Notes: a model not told the origin generated them from the sequence alone. 64,000 nucleotides of DNA from Ramlibacter sp. (GCF_028291745.1 NZ_JAQGNQ010000113.1:20370-84369); one strand, 5' to 3'; positions 52,806 through 62,175 are shown, counted from the stretch's first letter. Numbers and translations: made by a program.

Positions 52806-53171
52806 TCAGGCCGAGAAGCTCGAGCCGCAGCCGCAGGTGGTGGTGGCGTTCGGATTCTTGATCACGAACTGCGCGCCCTGCAGGTCTTCCTTGTAGTCGA
52901 TCTCTGCGCCGACCAGGTACTGGTAGCTCATGGCATCGATCAACAGGGACACGCCGTTCTTGGTCATCACGGTGTCGTCGTCGTTGGCGACCTCGTCGAA
53001 CGTGAAGCCGTACTGGAAACCCGAGCAGCCGCCCCCCTGCACGAAGACGCGCAGCTTCAAGTCGGGATTGCCTTCTTCCGCGATGAGGTCGGCGACCTTG
53101 GCGGCGGCGCTGTCGGTGAACAGCAGCGGCGCGGGCATCTCGGTGGAAACTTCGGTGGCAACAGCGCTCAT
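52806..53171 (-). CDS. erpA: Iron-sulfur cluster insertion protein ErpA
   Basis: A-type carrier that passes [4Fe-4S] clusters to apo-proteins. The 121-residue product has the three conserved cysteines in [13 protein letters not shown] and CGCGSSFS, and the family core [20 protein letters not shown]. Cys positions and length agree with ErpA rather than IscA. It is convergent with anmK, and lies downstream of bactofilin and the DUF6776 gene on the same strand. GAAAGAT precedes the ATG; no strong ribosome site is seen. Confidence 0.95.
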   Translation of the reverse strand: MSAVATEVSTEMPAPLLFTDSAAAKVADLIAEEGNPDLKLRVFVQGGGCSGFQYGFTFDEVANDDDTVMTKNGVSLLIDAMSYQYLVGAEIDYKEDLQGAQFVIKNPNATTTCGCGSSFSA

Positions 53172-53229
53172 GGGTGATCTTTCGTCAGTGCTGGCGCAAT
53201 GGTAACGCGGCCGGGGACGGCCGCCTGCC

Positions 53230-53646
53230 TCATGCGCTCTTTGCCGCCAGCTTCAGTAAGGGCTTTTCTTCCTCGGAGCCGCCGGCGCCATTGGCCATCA
53301 ACGGCCGCAGTTGACCGGAGATGGTGGCGCCCTGGTGCATCTCAAGCGCGATGTACGAGATATCGCCCTCGATTCTTGCCTTGGGCTGCAGCTCCAGCAG
53401 TTCGCGGGCGTGGACCGGGCCGCGCACCGTGCCGTTGATGATCACGTGATCGGCCTGGACGGCGCCCTGCACGATCGCGGCTTCCGAGATCACCAGCAGG
53501 CTGCCGTTGTCTTCCGGCGTGGCCTGGATGTCACCGAAGACTTCGCCATCCACCCGCAGGCCTTCGGTGAACTTCATGTTGCCCTCGATGCGCGTACCTT
53601 GCGCAATGAGGCTCTTGATGGGCGGCTGGGCTTTCTTGCCAAACAT
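53230..53646 (-). CDS. Bactofilin (polymer-forming cytoskeletal protein)
   Basis: A 138-residue bactofilin: a beta-helical polymer protein of the inner-membrane face. The core runs from [20 protein letters not shown] through [18 protein letters not shown] to [20 protein letters not shown] and [26 protein letters not shown] lies eight bases before the ATG at 53646, which I prefer to the longer frame up to 53685. It sits between erpA and a DUF6776 gene. A role in cell shape, septation or wall-enzyme placement is family knowledge. Confidence 0.92.
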   Translation of the reverse strand: MFGKKAQPPIKSLIAQGTRIEGNMKFTEGLRVDGEVFGDIQATPEDNGSLLVISEAAIVQGAVQADHVIINGTVRGPVHARELLELQPKARIEGDISYIALEMHQGATISGQLRPLMANGAGGSEEEKPLLKLAAKSA

Positions 53647-53671
53647 GGGACGCTCTCCTCGACGAAAGGGA

Positions 53672-54379
53672 TTACAAGGAAACATTCTGGACGGCGCGGC
53701 TCACGGAGCCCTCGACCACCCGGGCGGAAACGTTCTTCACGACGGCATTGGCCGGCAGGTCGACCATGCCTTCGACCCGGCGGTACTGGCGGAACTGCAG
53801 CGGCTGCGAGCCCTCGGGCAAGGGCATGCGCCAGGGCTTGCCGTCCTGGCTGCCGGAGAGGCTCACTTCCAGGCGGCCGTGGAATTCGGGCGCGTTCTTC
53901 ACGGGCTGGATGACGAGCACCTGCCATTTGAGCTGCGTGCCGGCCAGCACTTCGGCCTGCAGGCTGCGGATCGCGATGCCCTCGGAGCCATTGCCTGCCG
54001 TCAGCTTCTGGAAGAAACCGAGGTCTTCACGCAACGTCCGGTTCTCCGCCTGCAGCATGCGGACCTGCACGGCGAGCTGTTCCTGGGTCGCGTGCTCGAC
54101 CGTCATCGCGCTGCCGGAGGTGTTGATCAGGGACTGCAGGCGTTCCCGGTCCGTGCGCATGCGCGTGAATTCGGAGCGCAATTGCTGCAGCTCTTGGCGG
54201 CTGCCGCCATCGACGCCGGCGATCTCCTTGCCACGCTCGAAGGCCCACAGGCTGATGGCGCCACAGAATCCAAGGACCAGGGCCGCAGCGGCCCAGCGCA
54301 GCGGCCAAGGCATGGCGCTGCGTACTTTCATCCGGGGGGCGCTGATGGTGAGCCTTCGACGGAGCAGCTTGAAACGCAT
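53672..54379 (-). CDS. DUF6776 family single-pass membrane protein
   Basis: A 235-residue protein: basic N-terminus (RFKLLRRRLTISAPRMKVRS), one transmembrane helix (RWAAAALVLGFCGAISLWAF), a coiled-coil segment (SRQELQQLRSEFTRMRTDRE and following) and a beta-rich periplasmic domain (LAGTQLKWQVLVIQPVKNAP, GRLEVSLSGSQDGKPWRMPL). The pattern is that of DUF6776, of unknown function, usually adjacent to bactofilin in this group. The start is set at 54379; ATGs at 54330 and 54312 are alternatives. It is probably in one unit with bactofilin, 25 bases downstream. Confidence 0.78.
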   Translation of the reverse strand: MRFKLLRRRLTISAPRMKVRSAMPWPLRWAAAALVLGFCGAISLWAFERGKEIAGVDGGSRQELQQLRSEFTRMRTDRERLQSLINTSGSAMTVEHATQEQLAVQVRMLQAENRTLREDLGFFQKLTAGNGSEGIAIRSLQAEVLAGTQLKWQVLVIQPVKNAPEFHGRLEVSLSGSQDGKPWRMPLPEGSQPLQFRQYRRVEGMVDLPANAVVKNVSARVVEGSVSRAVQNVSL

Positions 54380-54496
54380 ATGGATGAGGATGCTGCCCAA
54401 AGGCCCAGGCCGCAGCAAGTCCTATCTTGTGCAGGTTTGTGTCGGACGAACGCCCGTGGCACACGTACCGCGACCACGCGCTGCTGCGATGACGGG

Positions 54497-54569
54497 GTAG
54501 GCTGGGCTGCCGACAGGCACCCCAGCGCAGGCGCCGGATCGCTGGGGTGCCTGCGGCAGCCCAGCCTAC
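54497..54569. repeat. Palindromic intergenic repeat family B, copy 2
   Basis: A head-to-head pair of GTAGGCTGGGCTGCCG-type units: GTAGGCTGGGCTGCCGACAG, GCACCCCAGC on the left and its inverse GCTGGGGTGCCTGCGG then CAGCCCAGCCTAC on the right. One unit matches 26626-26654 nearly exactly. It fills the interval between the DUF6776 start and the rpsI terminator. Confidence 0.8.
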
Positions 54570-54589
54570 GGGACACGCCGCCCGCACAC

Positions 54590-54617
54590 AAAAAAGCCCG
54601 GCGAGCCGGGCTTTTTT
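54590..54617. terminator. Rho-independent terminator after rpsI
   Basis: AAAAAAGCCCGGC-GAG-GCCGGGCTTTTTT is a 7-bp GC stem with flanking A and T tracts on both sides, so it would work in either direction. It lies 17 bases after the rpsI stop and insulates the L13-S9 operon from the DUF6776/bactofilin unit. Confidence 0.92.
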
Positions 54618-54634
54618 CTGCTGTGCAAGCGCGA

Positions 54635-55027
54635 TCAGCGCTTGGAGAACTGCTTGCGGCGGCGTGCGGAGTGCAGGCCGACCTTCTTGCGTTCCACTTC
54701 GCGGGCGTCGCGCGTGACGAAGCCGGCTGCGGACAGCTGGGGCTTGAGGGTCGCGTCGTAGTCCATCAGCGCACGAGTGATGCCGTGGCGCACCGCGCCG
54801 GCCTGGCCGGACTCGCCGCCGCCGTGCACGTTGCACTTGATGTCGAACGCTTCCACGTTGCTGGTCAGCACCAGCGGCTGCTTGACGATCATGATCGAGG
54901 TTTCGCGGCCGAAGTACTCCTGGATGTCCTTGCCGTTGACCGTGATCTTGCCGGAGCCCTTTTTCATGAACACGCGCGCGACGCTGCTCTTGCGCCGGCC
55001 GGTGCCGTTGTTCCATTCACCGATCAT
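54635..55027 (-). CDS. rpsI: 30S ribosomal protein S9
   Basis: Small-subunit ribosomal protein at the P site. The 130-residue product has [20 protein letters not shown] at the N-terminus, [15 protein letters not shown] in the middle, the S9 signature [19 protein letters not shown], and the basic tail [18 protein letters not shown], whose terminal Arg contacts P-site tRNA. It is two bases after rplM and ends in a strong terminator. Confidence 0.98.
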   Translation of the reverse strand: MIGEWNNGTGRRKSSVARVFMKKGSGKITVNGKDIQEYFGRETSIMIVKQPLVLTSNVEAFDIKCNVHGGGESGQAGAVRHGITRALMDYDATLKPQLSAAGFVTRDAREVERKKVGLHSARRRKQFSKR

Positions 55028-55029
55028 GT

Positions 55030-55461
55030 TCAGATCTCCAGGGGCTTGGGTTGCTGTGCGGTATGCGGATGCTCGGCACCGCCATAGACCTTCAGCTTCT
55101 TGATCATGGCGTAACCCAGCGGGCCCTTGGGCAGCATGCCCTTGACGGCCTTCTCGAGCGCGCGGCCGGGGTGCTTGGCCTGCATTTCCTTGAAGGTCTG
55201 CTGGCGGATGCCGCCGGGGTAGCCGGTGTGGCGGTAGTAGACCTTGTCGGTCTCCTTGGCGCCGGTGACGCGCAGGCGGGCTGCGTTGATGACGACAATG
55301 AAGTCGCCGGTATCGACGTGAGGCGTGTAGATGGCCTTGTGCTTGCCGCGCAGTCGGAGGGCAGCTTCGCTGGCTACCCGTCCGAGCACCTTGTCGGTGG
55401 CGTCAATCACAAACCACTCGTGCTTCACGTCAGCGGGCTTGGCGCTGACAGTGGTGGTCAT
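55030..55461 (-). CDS. rplM: 50S ribosomal protein L13
   Basis: Large-subunit protein and early assembly factor. The 143-residue product has [20 protein letters not shown], the L13 signature [20 protein letters not shown], and [12 protein letters not shown] ahead of it. I chose the ATG at 55461; the frame is open for another 74 codons upstream, but that stretch is leader sequence with no L13 homology. GAGAG lies just before the ATG. It is co-transcribed with rpsI. Confidence 0.98.
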   Translation of the reverse strand: MTTTVSAKPADVKHEWFVIDATDKVLGRVASEAALRLRGKHKAIYTPHVDTGDFIVVINAARLRVTGAKETDKVYYRHTGYPGGIRQQTFKEMQAKHPGRALEKAVKGMLPKGPLGYAMIKKLKVYGGAEHPHTAQQPKPLEI

Positions 55462-55545
55462 AAAGACTCTCGAGTACGGTTTGGCGGGCCCTTTTCCACG
55501 GTCGGTTTCCCTCTGGCGGGGATCTCTTAGGTGGTTGCTGTCCGG

Positions 55546-55580
55546 TGCGCCTCTGGCGCATTCAAGCACCGGAGGTGCTT
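55546..55580 (-). other. Two hairpins in the rplM leader
   Basis: TGCGCC-TCT-GGCGCA (55546-55560) and AAGCACC-GGA-GGTGCTT (55564-55580) stand next to each other, 85-119 bases before the rplM ATG and downstream of the predicted -10. They could be a translational autoregulation site for L13 or S9, as is known for other ribosomal operons; no family match is claimed. Confidence 0.4.
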
Positions 55581-55627
55581 TCCGATCATTTCCGTCGCGG
55601 GGCCACTGGATCGCTGCGGAACCCGAC

Positions 55628-55633
55628 ATTCTA
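55628..55633 (-). promoter_or_regulatory. -10 element of the rplM-rpsI operon
   Basis: On the minus strand TAGAAT (five of six) lies about 167 bases before the rplM ATG, giving a long leader that includes the two hairpins. No good -35 is visible, which would overlap the rlpA stop region. Confidence 0.4.
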
Positions 55634-55654
55634 ACCCGGAAGTCTCCGAAGCGC

Positions 55655-56053
55655 TTACTGCAGCGTGATGCGCACCGGCGCAACGCCGCGCAGCCCGATG
55701 GCGCCGCCCGCCGCCTCGCTCAGGTCGATGATCCGCCCGTGGGAGTACGGGCCGCGATCGTTGATGCGCACGACGACCGAGCGGCCGGTGACAAGGTTCT
55801 CCACCTGTACCAGCGTGCCGAAGGGCAGCGTCGGGTGGGCGGCAGTCAGCGCCTTGCGGTCGAAGCGTTCGCCGCTCGCGGTGCGGCGCCCCTGCAGGCC
55901 GCGCCCATAGAAGGATGCCTGGCCAAGCGCGACGATCCGCTGCAGCAGTGTCGCCGGCGGCGAGTCTGCCTGGGCTTCTTCCGCGCGCACCGCCTGGACC
56001 CATCCGGCCAGGGCGGGCGCGGCGAACACGATCTGTCTGCGGGCCAATGTCAT
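55655..56053 (-). CDS. RlpA-like septal ring lytic transglycosylase
   Basis: A 132-residue RlpA-family protein. A signal peptide ([26 protein letters not shown]) precedes a single double-psi beta-barrel with [39 protein letters not shown] and the catalytic-Asp motif [20 protein letters not shown]. No SPOR domain is present, and no lipobox, so septal targeting is less clear than for E. coli RlpA. GGAGGAA precedes the ATG. It lies upstream of the L13 operon on the same strand and is divergent from rlmJ. Confidence 0.88.
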   Translation of the reverse strand: MTLARRQIVFAAPALAGWVQAVRAEEAQADSPPATLLQRIVALGQASFYGRGLQGRRTASGERFDRKALTAAHPTLPFGTLVQVENLVTGRSVVVRINDRGPYSHGRIIDLSEAAGGAIGLRGVAPVRITLQ

Positions 56054-56153
56054 CCGGTTTCCTCCGCTTCAAAAGCCATCCATGGCGCCAGGCTCTGCCG
56101 ATGGCGCCACCATCGCGCATTGTGCCGCAGGCCAGTCAGGGTCCCGGTGCGGG

Positions 56154-56159
56154 TAGCAT
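56154..56159 (+). promoter_or_regulatory. -10-like element for rlmJ, seven bases before ATG
   Basis: TAGCAT ends seven bases before the rlmJ ATG at 56167; no usable Shine-Dalgarno lies between. Four of six positions match the consensus. Confidence 0.3.
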
Positions 56160-56166
56160 TGGACGG

Positions 56167-57069
56167 ATGTTCAGCTACCGCCACGGCTTCCATGCCGGCA
56201 ACCACGCCGACGTTCTCAAGCACATGGTGCTGATCGCGGTCGTCAAGCACCTCACGGCCAAACCGGCCGCACTCACGGTCATCGACACGCACGCAGGCGC
56301 CGGCCTCTATCGCCTGGACAGCGAGTTCGCGGACACGTCCGGCGAGGCGCAGGACGGCATCCTCAAGCTCGCGGCCAGTCCGCTCGCGGCGCAAGCGCCA
56401 GCCCTGGTGAGCGATTACCTGGAGCTGGTCGCCCGCTTCAACCCCTCGGGTCGCATGAAGATCTATCCCGGCTCGCCGTTCGTGACGCAGGCGCTGCTGC
56501 GGCAGGAGGCCAGGGACAAGCTGCGGCTGTTCGAACTGCATCCGACCGACAGCAAGGCGCTGGCTGCGCACGTCGAGCAACTGGAGGCCGGGCGCCAGGT
56601 CGCGATCAAGCGCGAGGACGGCTTCGAGGGTCTGCGCGCCCTGCTGCCGCCCCCCTCGCGTCGTGCCCTGGTGCTGATCGACCCGAGCTACGAGATCAAG
56701 AGCGATTACGGGCGGGTGGGCGCCTGCATCCAGGAGAGCCTGAAGAAGTTCGCCACCGGCACCTACATGGTCTGGTACCCGGTGATCCCGCGGCCCGAAG
56801 CACACGAACTGCCGCGGCGCCTGAAGACGCTGGCCAATCAGGCCGGCAAGCCCTGGCTGCATGTCACGCTCAACATCGGCCAGTCGCCCGAACGCGCCGA
56901 CACGCACACGCCCGGCGAGACGCCGCCGCGCCAGGGCCTGACGGCCAGCGGCGTGTTCCTGGTCAATCCGCCGCACACGCTCAAGCCCGCGCTGCAGGAG
57001 GCGCTGCCCAAGGTGCTGGAAGTGCTGGGGCGTGGACGGGGACAGGCGCAGGCGGTCGAGGCTTCCTGA
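56167..57069 (+). CDS. rlmJ: 23S rRNA (adenine(2030)-N6)-methyltransferase
   Basis: Methylates A2030 of 23S rRNA. The 300-residue product has the RlmJ N-terminus MFSYRHGFHAGNHADVLKH, the SAM-binding VIDTHAGAGLYRL, YPGSPFVTQALLR and the catalytic motif LVLIDPSYEIKSDY (DPSY in place of DPPY). The C-terminal segment includes LTASGVFLVNPPHTLK. Length is normal for the family. A nested hairpin follows the stop. Confidence 0.95.
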   Translation: MFSYRHGFHAGNHADVLKHMVLIAVVKHLTAKPAALTVIDTHAGAGLYRLDSEFADTSGEAQDGILKLAASPLAAQAPALVSDYLELVARFNPSGRMKIYPGSPFVTQALLRQEARDKLRLFELHPTDSKALAAHVEQLEAGRQVAIKREDGFEGLRALLPPPSRRALVLIDPSYEIKSDYGRVGACIQESLKKFATGTYMVWYPVIPRPEAHELPRRLKTLANQAGKPWLHVTLNIGQSPERADTHTPGETPPRQGLTASGVFLVNPPHTLKPALQEALPKVLEVLGRGRGQAQAVEAS

Positions 57070-57076
57070 CAGCGAT

Positions 57077-57103
57077 GGCGGGATCGCCTGCGGCGAGCCC
57101 GCC
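57077..57103. terminator. Nested hairpin between rlmJ and the CAP-domain gene
   Basis: GGCGGGATCGCCTGCGGCGA plus GCCCGCC forms an outer GGCGGG/CCCGCC and inner TCGCC/GGCGA stem with a 3-base loop. There is no T tract on either strand, so if it ends transcription it is not a canonical intrinsic terminator. Confidence 0.4.
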
Positions 57104-57619
57104 CTACTGGCGGCGCCCGAGGACCATCGTCCAATAGGTACCCCACTGGCTGTGCGGGTCGGCCACGCAGGCCACCGCCACATCGGCGAAGCGCGGGTCC
57201 ATCAGGTTCTCGCAGTGATCCGGGCTCTCGATCCAGCCCTGCACCGCGCTCGCGACGCTGGCGTCGCCGCCCGCGAGGTTCTCGCCCACAACCCGGAACT
57301 TGTAGTGGGAAGCCGACACCCGCTCGGCGACAGTGCGGCCTTCGGGGCTGCGATGGTCGAAGTAGTTGCGCCGCGCCATGTCGCGCGAATGCCTGGACGC
57401 CACGTCCTGCAGCGTCGGATCCCAGCGCAGGGCCGGTGCCGGCGCCATGCTGTGCCAGCCACAGCGCTGGCCGCTCGCCCGGGCGGCGTTGATGCGATGC
57501 AGCGCCTCCTGCGCCTGCACGTCGCAGCGCGTGACGAAGGCCGCCTGGGCGGTGGAGGCAGCGGCCAGCGCCAGCAGGCCGGCAGCGGCCAGGGAAAGGA
57601 AACAGGAAGGACGGCTCAT
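57104..57619 (-). CDS. Secreted CAP-domain (SCP/YkwD-like) protein
   Basis: A 171-residue secreted CAP protein. The signal peptide is LSLAAAGLLALAAASTAQAA; the CAP fold has LRWDPTLQDVASRHSRDMAR, NYFDHRSPEGRTVAERVSAS with His/Glu cavity residues, GENLAGGDASVASAVQGWIE and the C-terminal GTYWTMVLGR. Two Cys pairs (RCDVQ...RCGWH and DHCENL...ACVAD) may form disulfides. Function in bacteria is not settled. I chose the ATG at 57619, after which the signal peptide begins. Confidence 0.88.
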   Translation of the reverse strand: MSRPSCFLSLAAAGLLALAAASTAQAAFVTRCDVQAQEALHRINAARASGQRCGWHSMAPAPALRWDPTLQDVASRHSRDMARRNYFDHRSPEGRTVAERVSASHYKFRVVGENLAGGDASVASAVQGWIESPDHCENLMDPRFADVAVACVADPHSQWGTYWTMVLGRRQ

Positions 57620-57694
57620 CAGGTCAGCTTGCCACGGCCGAGCTGACCTCCCTGTTTCCGATCGCAACGCTGTGCTATCCGCGCGACGTCTGCG

Positions 57695-58726
57695 TCAAAA
57701 ATTCTTGCGGATGCCGGCGCCCAAGCTGGTGCCGCTGTTGAAGCCCGTGATGCTGTCGTGCATCACCATCGCGTACACGTCGGTGGTCTTGGACAGGAAG
57801 TAGTCGTAGCCCACCGTGCCGGTGCGGCGGGTCGCGCCGGTGTTCGTCTCCGAGTGGGCGATGGCGGCCAGCACCTTGCCCGCACCGACAGGCGCCGAGG
57901 CGCCGAGCGACCAGGTCTTGTCGCGATCGGGCGCCAGCTCCGACGTCGCGTGGCCGAAAGTGGTGTACAGCTTCACCGCCTGGAAGTCGTAGGACGCGCC
58001 GAGCATCCAGTCCTTCTTGGTGTCGCCGGCAGTGAACACCGCTGGCACCGGGTTGCTCAGCTGGTCGTGCTCGTAGAACGCCGTGGCAGCGAACGGGCCG
58101 TGGAAGTACAGCACGTTCACGCCCAGGTTACGCGTGCCGGAATTGTTCGCCTGCTCGCCGAACTGGTAGTGGATGTTGGTGGTCAGGCCGCCGAAGCTGG
58201 GCGACGAGTAGATCACCTCGTTGGACCAGCCGGTGTCCGAAGGCGTCGAGGAATTCCAGCCGGTGCCGTTGAACAGAGGCACGTTGTTGTGCAGCACCAG
58301 CGGCGAGAACACAAAGGAATCGCCGAAGGGGTTGAACAGGATGGTGGGCAGGAAGTTGGGTGCGAGGCCGCGGCCCAGCGTCACGGTACCCAGCGACTCC
58401 TTGGACAGCGAGACGTTGGCATCGCGCGAGTTGCTCGGGTCGTTGACGAAGCGCCCCTGCACCCCGGTGTCCGCCTGGAAGAAGGACGTGAGCGCGAAGC
58501 TGGCCTTCAGGCCGCCACCCAGGTCTTCGCTGCCCTTGAACCCGTACCAGGAGGTGGTCATGCCACCGCTGTCCACCACGCTGCGGTGGCCGGGGTCGCC
58601 GGCGAACCGCAGGCTGCCCGCGAAGGCATCGACCGTTCCCATGAACTGCACCGAACTTTGCGCCTGCGCACCGGAAGCGAGCAGGGCCATGACTGCGGCA
58701 AGGGCCGCAGCACTCCGTTTCTTCAT
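57695..58726 (-). CDS. Gram-negative trimeric porin (4-type)
   Basis: A 343-residue outer-membrane porin with signal peptide (KKRSAAALAAVMALLASGAQ, AQSS) and a 16-stranded barrel ending in the C-terminal aromatic RKNF required for BAM assembly. Features of Burkholderiales general porins are SSVQFMGTVDAFAGSLRF, TTSWYGFKGSEDLGGGLKAS, DANVSLSKESLGTVTLGRGL and the final GAGIRKNF. It is a diffusion channel for small hydrophilic molecules. AGAGGT lies seven bases before the ATG. Confidence 0.93.
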   Translation of the reverse strand: MKKRSAAALAAVMALLASGAQAQSSVQFMGTVDAFAGSLRFAGDPGHRSVVDSGGMTTSWYGFKGSEDLGGGLKASFALTSFFQADTGVQGRFVNDPSNSRDANVSLSKESLGTVTLGRGLAPNFLPTILFNPFGDSFVFSPLVLHNNVPLFNGTGWNSSTPSDTGWSNEVIYSSPSFGGLTTNIHYQFGEQANNSGTRNLGVNVLYFHGPFAATAFYEHDQLSNPVPAVFTAGDTKKDWMLGASYDFQAVKLYTTFGHATSELAPDRDKTWSLGASAPVGAGKVLAAIAHSETNTGATRRTGTVGYDYFLSKTTDVYAMVMHDSITGFNSGTSLGAGIRKNF

Positions 58727-58816
58727 TTTTTACCTCTTGGACTTCAAAAAACGCGGACGGGCCGCACTCGACGCCTGAAAGTTCCCGGCGCCGGAACCGC
58801 TGAGCAAGATGAATGC

Positions 58817-59638
58817 CTACGCCAACGCCTGGGCGATCGCGAGCGTCGGCCCCGCCTGGTTCATCGTGTAGAAGTGCAGGGCCGGTGCCCCCCCGCGCAC
58901 CAGTCGCTGGCACAGCTCGCCCACCACGTCCTGGCCGAAGGCGCGGATCGCCTTGCTGTCGTCGCCGAAGCTTTGCAGCCGCAGCCGTACCCAGCGCGGG
59001 ATCTCGGCACCGCAGCTGTCGGAAAATCGCAGCAGCTGGCTCGAATTGGTGATGGGCATGATCCCCGGCACCACCGGCACGTCCAGCCCCAGCTTGCGCG
59101 CCTCGTCGACGAAGCGGAAATAGGAATCGGCGTTGTAAAAGTACTGCGTGATCGCACCGTCGGCGCCTGCGTGCACCTTGGCGGCGAAGGCCTGCAGGTC
59201 GGACTGCGGCGACTTCGCCTGCGGATGCACCTCCGGATAGCACGCCACCTCGATGCGGAAGGCGCTGCCCGTTTCGGCGCGGATGAACTCCACCAGGTCG
59301 CTTGCATACTGGAACTCGCCGCCCATGCCGTAGCCACTGGGCAGGTCGCCACGCAGGGCCACCAGGCGCTGCACGCCCATGGCCTTGAGCTGCGCCAGTT
59401 GCTCGCGCACACGCGCACGGGTGGCGCCTATGCACGAGAAGTGGCTGGCGGCCATCACGCCTTCCGCCAGGATCTCGCCGACCGCGGTAAAGGTGCCCGC
59501 ATGGGTGGAGCCGCCGGCGCCATAGGTGACCGAGCAGAACTCCGGCTTCAAGGCATAGAGCTGGGCCCGGGCAGCACGCAGCTTGTCGCTGCCTTCGGCC
59601 GTCTTGGGCGGGAAGAATTCAAGACTCAGGGGAAGCAT
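58817..59638 (-). CDS. metF: 5,10-methylenetetrahydrofolate reductase
   Basis: Makes 5-methyl-THF for methionine synthesis. The 273-residue FAD-dependent TIM-barrel protein begins LSLEFFPPKTAEGSDKLRAA, has CSVTYGAGGSTHAGTFTAV, LVALRGDLPSGYGMGGEF and GADGAITQYFYNADSYFRF (the FAD/NADH-site block). Length fits bacterial MetF. Its ATG overlaps the TlyA stop (ATGA). It is the last gene of the ahcY-tlyA-metF direction and so sits with the SAH-riboswitch-linked methionine cycle. Confidence 0.97.
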   Translation of the reverse strand: MLPLSLEFFPPKTAEGSDKLRAARAQLYALKPEFCSVTYGAGGSTHAGTFTAVGEILAEGVMAASHFSCIGATRARVREQLAQLKAMGVQRLVALRGDLPSGYGMGGEFQYASDLVEFIRAETGSAFRIEVACYPEVHPQAKSPQSDLQAFAAKVHAGADGAITQYFYNADSYFRFVDEARKLGLDVPVVPGIMPITNSSQLLRFSDSCGAEIPRWVRLRLQSFGDDSKAIRAFGQDVVGELCQRLVRGGAPALHFYTMNQAGPTLAIAQALA

Positions 59639-60378
59639 CAGGTGCTCCTCGTTGCATGGACAAAGAATTCGCGGTTGCCGTCGCCGCCGGCGATGGGGCT
59701 GTCGTACCAGCCGACGACCGCCAGCCCCAGCGAGGCGCAGCATTGGCGCAGGCGCTGCTCCACGAGTGGATAGAGCGCGGGATCGCGCACCACGCCGCCC
59801 TTGCCGATCTGCCCCGGCTGCAGCTCGAACTGCGGCTTGGCCAGCATCAACAGGTGACCCTCGGGCTTGAGCAGCGGCGCGAGCGCGGGCAGCACCAGCG
59901 TCAGCGAGATGAAAGACAGGTCGCCGGTGACCAGGTCGAAGTTCGCGCCGACCTGCTCCACGGAAAGATCGCGGGCATTGAGCTTCTCGATGGCGCGCAC
60001 CCGCGGGTCGCGCCGCAGCTTCCCGTGCAGTTGCCCATGGCCGACGTCCACGCCGGTGACGTGCGCCGCGCCCTGCTGCAGCAGGCAATCCGTGAAGCCG
60101 CCGGTGGACTGGCCGACATCGAGGCAGGTCCAGCCGGCGACGGCCAGGCCCGCGGCGCGCAAGGCGCCTTCCAGCTTGAGGCCGCCGCGCGAGACGTAGC
60201 GCGATTCGGCCGTGTCCAGCAGTTCGACCGCTGCGGCCTGGGGCACTTCGTCGCCGTTCTTGCGCACCCGGCGCCAGGCCGCGCCATCGAACCACTGCAC
60301 GCCAGCGGCAATGAGCCGCTGCGCCTGCGAGCGCGAAGCCGCCAGGCCACGATCGACGAGGAGTTGGTCGGCACGCAT
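59638..60378 (-). CDS. TlyA-family rRNA (cytidine-2'-O)-methyltransferase
   Basis: A 246-residue protein with an S4 RNA-binding domain (RADQLLVDRGLAASRSQAQR) and an FtsJ-like methyltransferase core (LDVGQSTGGFTDCLLQQGAA, NFDLVTGDLSFISL, LMLAKPQFELQPGQIGKGG). TlyA methylates 16S and 23S rRNA cytidines in mycobacteria and also has haemolysin annotations in older lists; for this protein RNA methylation is the likely role. The ATG at 60378 lacks a ribosome site. Its stop overlaps metF. Confidence 0.9.
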   Translation of the reverse strand: MRADQLLVDRGLAASRSQAQRLIAAGVQWFDGAAWRRVRKNGDEVPQAAAVELLDTAESRYVSRGGLKLEGALRAAGLAVAGWTCLDVGQSTGGFTDCLLQQGAAHVTGVDVGHGQLHGKLRRDPRVRAIEKLNARDLSVEQVGANFDLVTGDLSFISLTLVLPALAPLLKPEGHLLMLAKPQFELQPGQIGKGGVVRDPALYPLVEQRLRQCCASLGLAVVGWYDSPIAGGDGNREFFVHATRST

Positions 60379-60400
60379 GGGGCTTGCTGGGAAGGTGGAC

Positions 60401-60528
60401 GGATGCATGGATGGGTGGATGGATGCATGTCATTGCGGGCTTGACCCGCAATCCACACTGCGCCTGATCCAGCGCCGCGTGGATCCCGGGTCAAGCCCGG
60501 GATGACATCAAGCCCGGGATGACATCCC
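60401..60528. repeat. Dispersed double-hairpin intergenic repeat, copy 4
   Basis: Left hairpin TGCGGGCTTGACCCGCA and right hairpin CCCGGGTCAAGCCCGGG, with the right tip duplicated (AAGCCCGGGATGACATC twice). The left flank has degenerate GGATG/GGATGCATG tandem units (60401-60430). It lies between ahcY and tlyA, so those genes may not share one message through it. Confidence 0.85.
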
Positions 60529-60551
60529 TTGAATCCTGCGTCGGATCCCGC

Positions 60552-61985
<1,434 letters not shown>

Positions 61986-62059
61986 GGTGGCTCCAAAACA
62001 GTTTCGAAGGACCACTGTGCCGGGAATGCCTTGCGGAAGGGCTCACCTCACGGACCAGT

Positions 62060-62137
62060 GGGTGAGCGTCGTTGCGATGATTTCCGAGCCTCGCGCCGTG
62101 CATCTTGAAGATGGGGGCGCTGCAACGCTCCTCGGAT
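62060..62137 (-). ncRNA. SAH riboswitch upstream of ahcY
   Basis: On the minus strand the leader reads CCGAGGAGCGTTGCAGCGCC, then a small CATCT/AGATG hairpin, then GGCGCGAGGCTCGG and later GCAACGACGCTCACC. CCGAG/CTCGG forms P1, GCGCC/GGCGC forms P2, and GAGCG with GTTGC pairs with GCAACGACGCTC as the pseudoknot. These are the landmarks of the SAH riboswitch (RF01057), known to sit before ahcY in betaproteobacteria and to turn on when SAH is bound. It ends about 75 bases before the ahcY ATG. Confidence 0.9.
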
Positions 62138-62142
62138 GCCCG

Positions 62143-62148
62143 ATTGTA
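62143..62148 (-). promoter_or_regulatory. -10 element of ahcY
   Basis: TACAAT on the minus strand (five of six) lies six bases before the first riboswitch stem, so transcription would begin right at the aptamer. The -35 is not clear. Confidence 0.5.
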
Positions 62149-62169
62149 CTCAAGCGAGCGTCGCGGCGC

Positions 62170-62175
62170 TAGACT
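62170..62175 (+). promoter_or_regulatory. -10-like element for the Cys-rich secreted protein gene
   Basis: TAGACT ends six bases before the ATG at 62182; no Shine-Dalgarno is present. Four of six positions match. It lies back to back with the ahcY -10 on the other strand. Confidence 0.3.

Noticed and set aside
55462..55683. N-terminal extension of L13 by 74 codons
   Set aside because: The extension has no L13 similarity and coincides with predicted leader hairpins and a -10; the ATG at 55461 matches the family.
22609..60528. CRISPR array made of the dispersed repeats
   Set aside because: Copies are tens of kilobases apart, palindromic and intergenic, with no spacers or cas genes.
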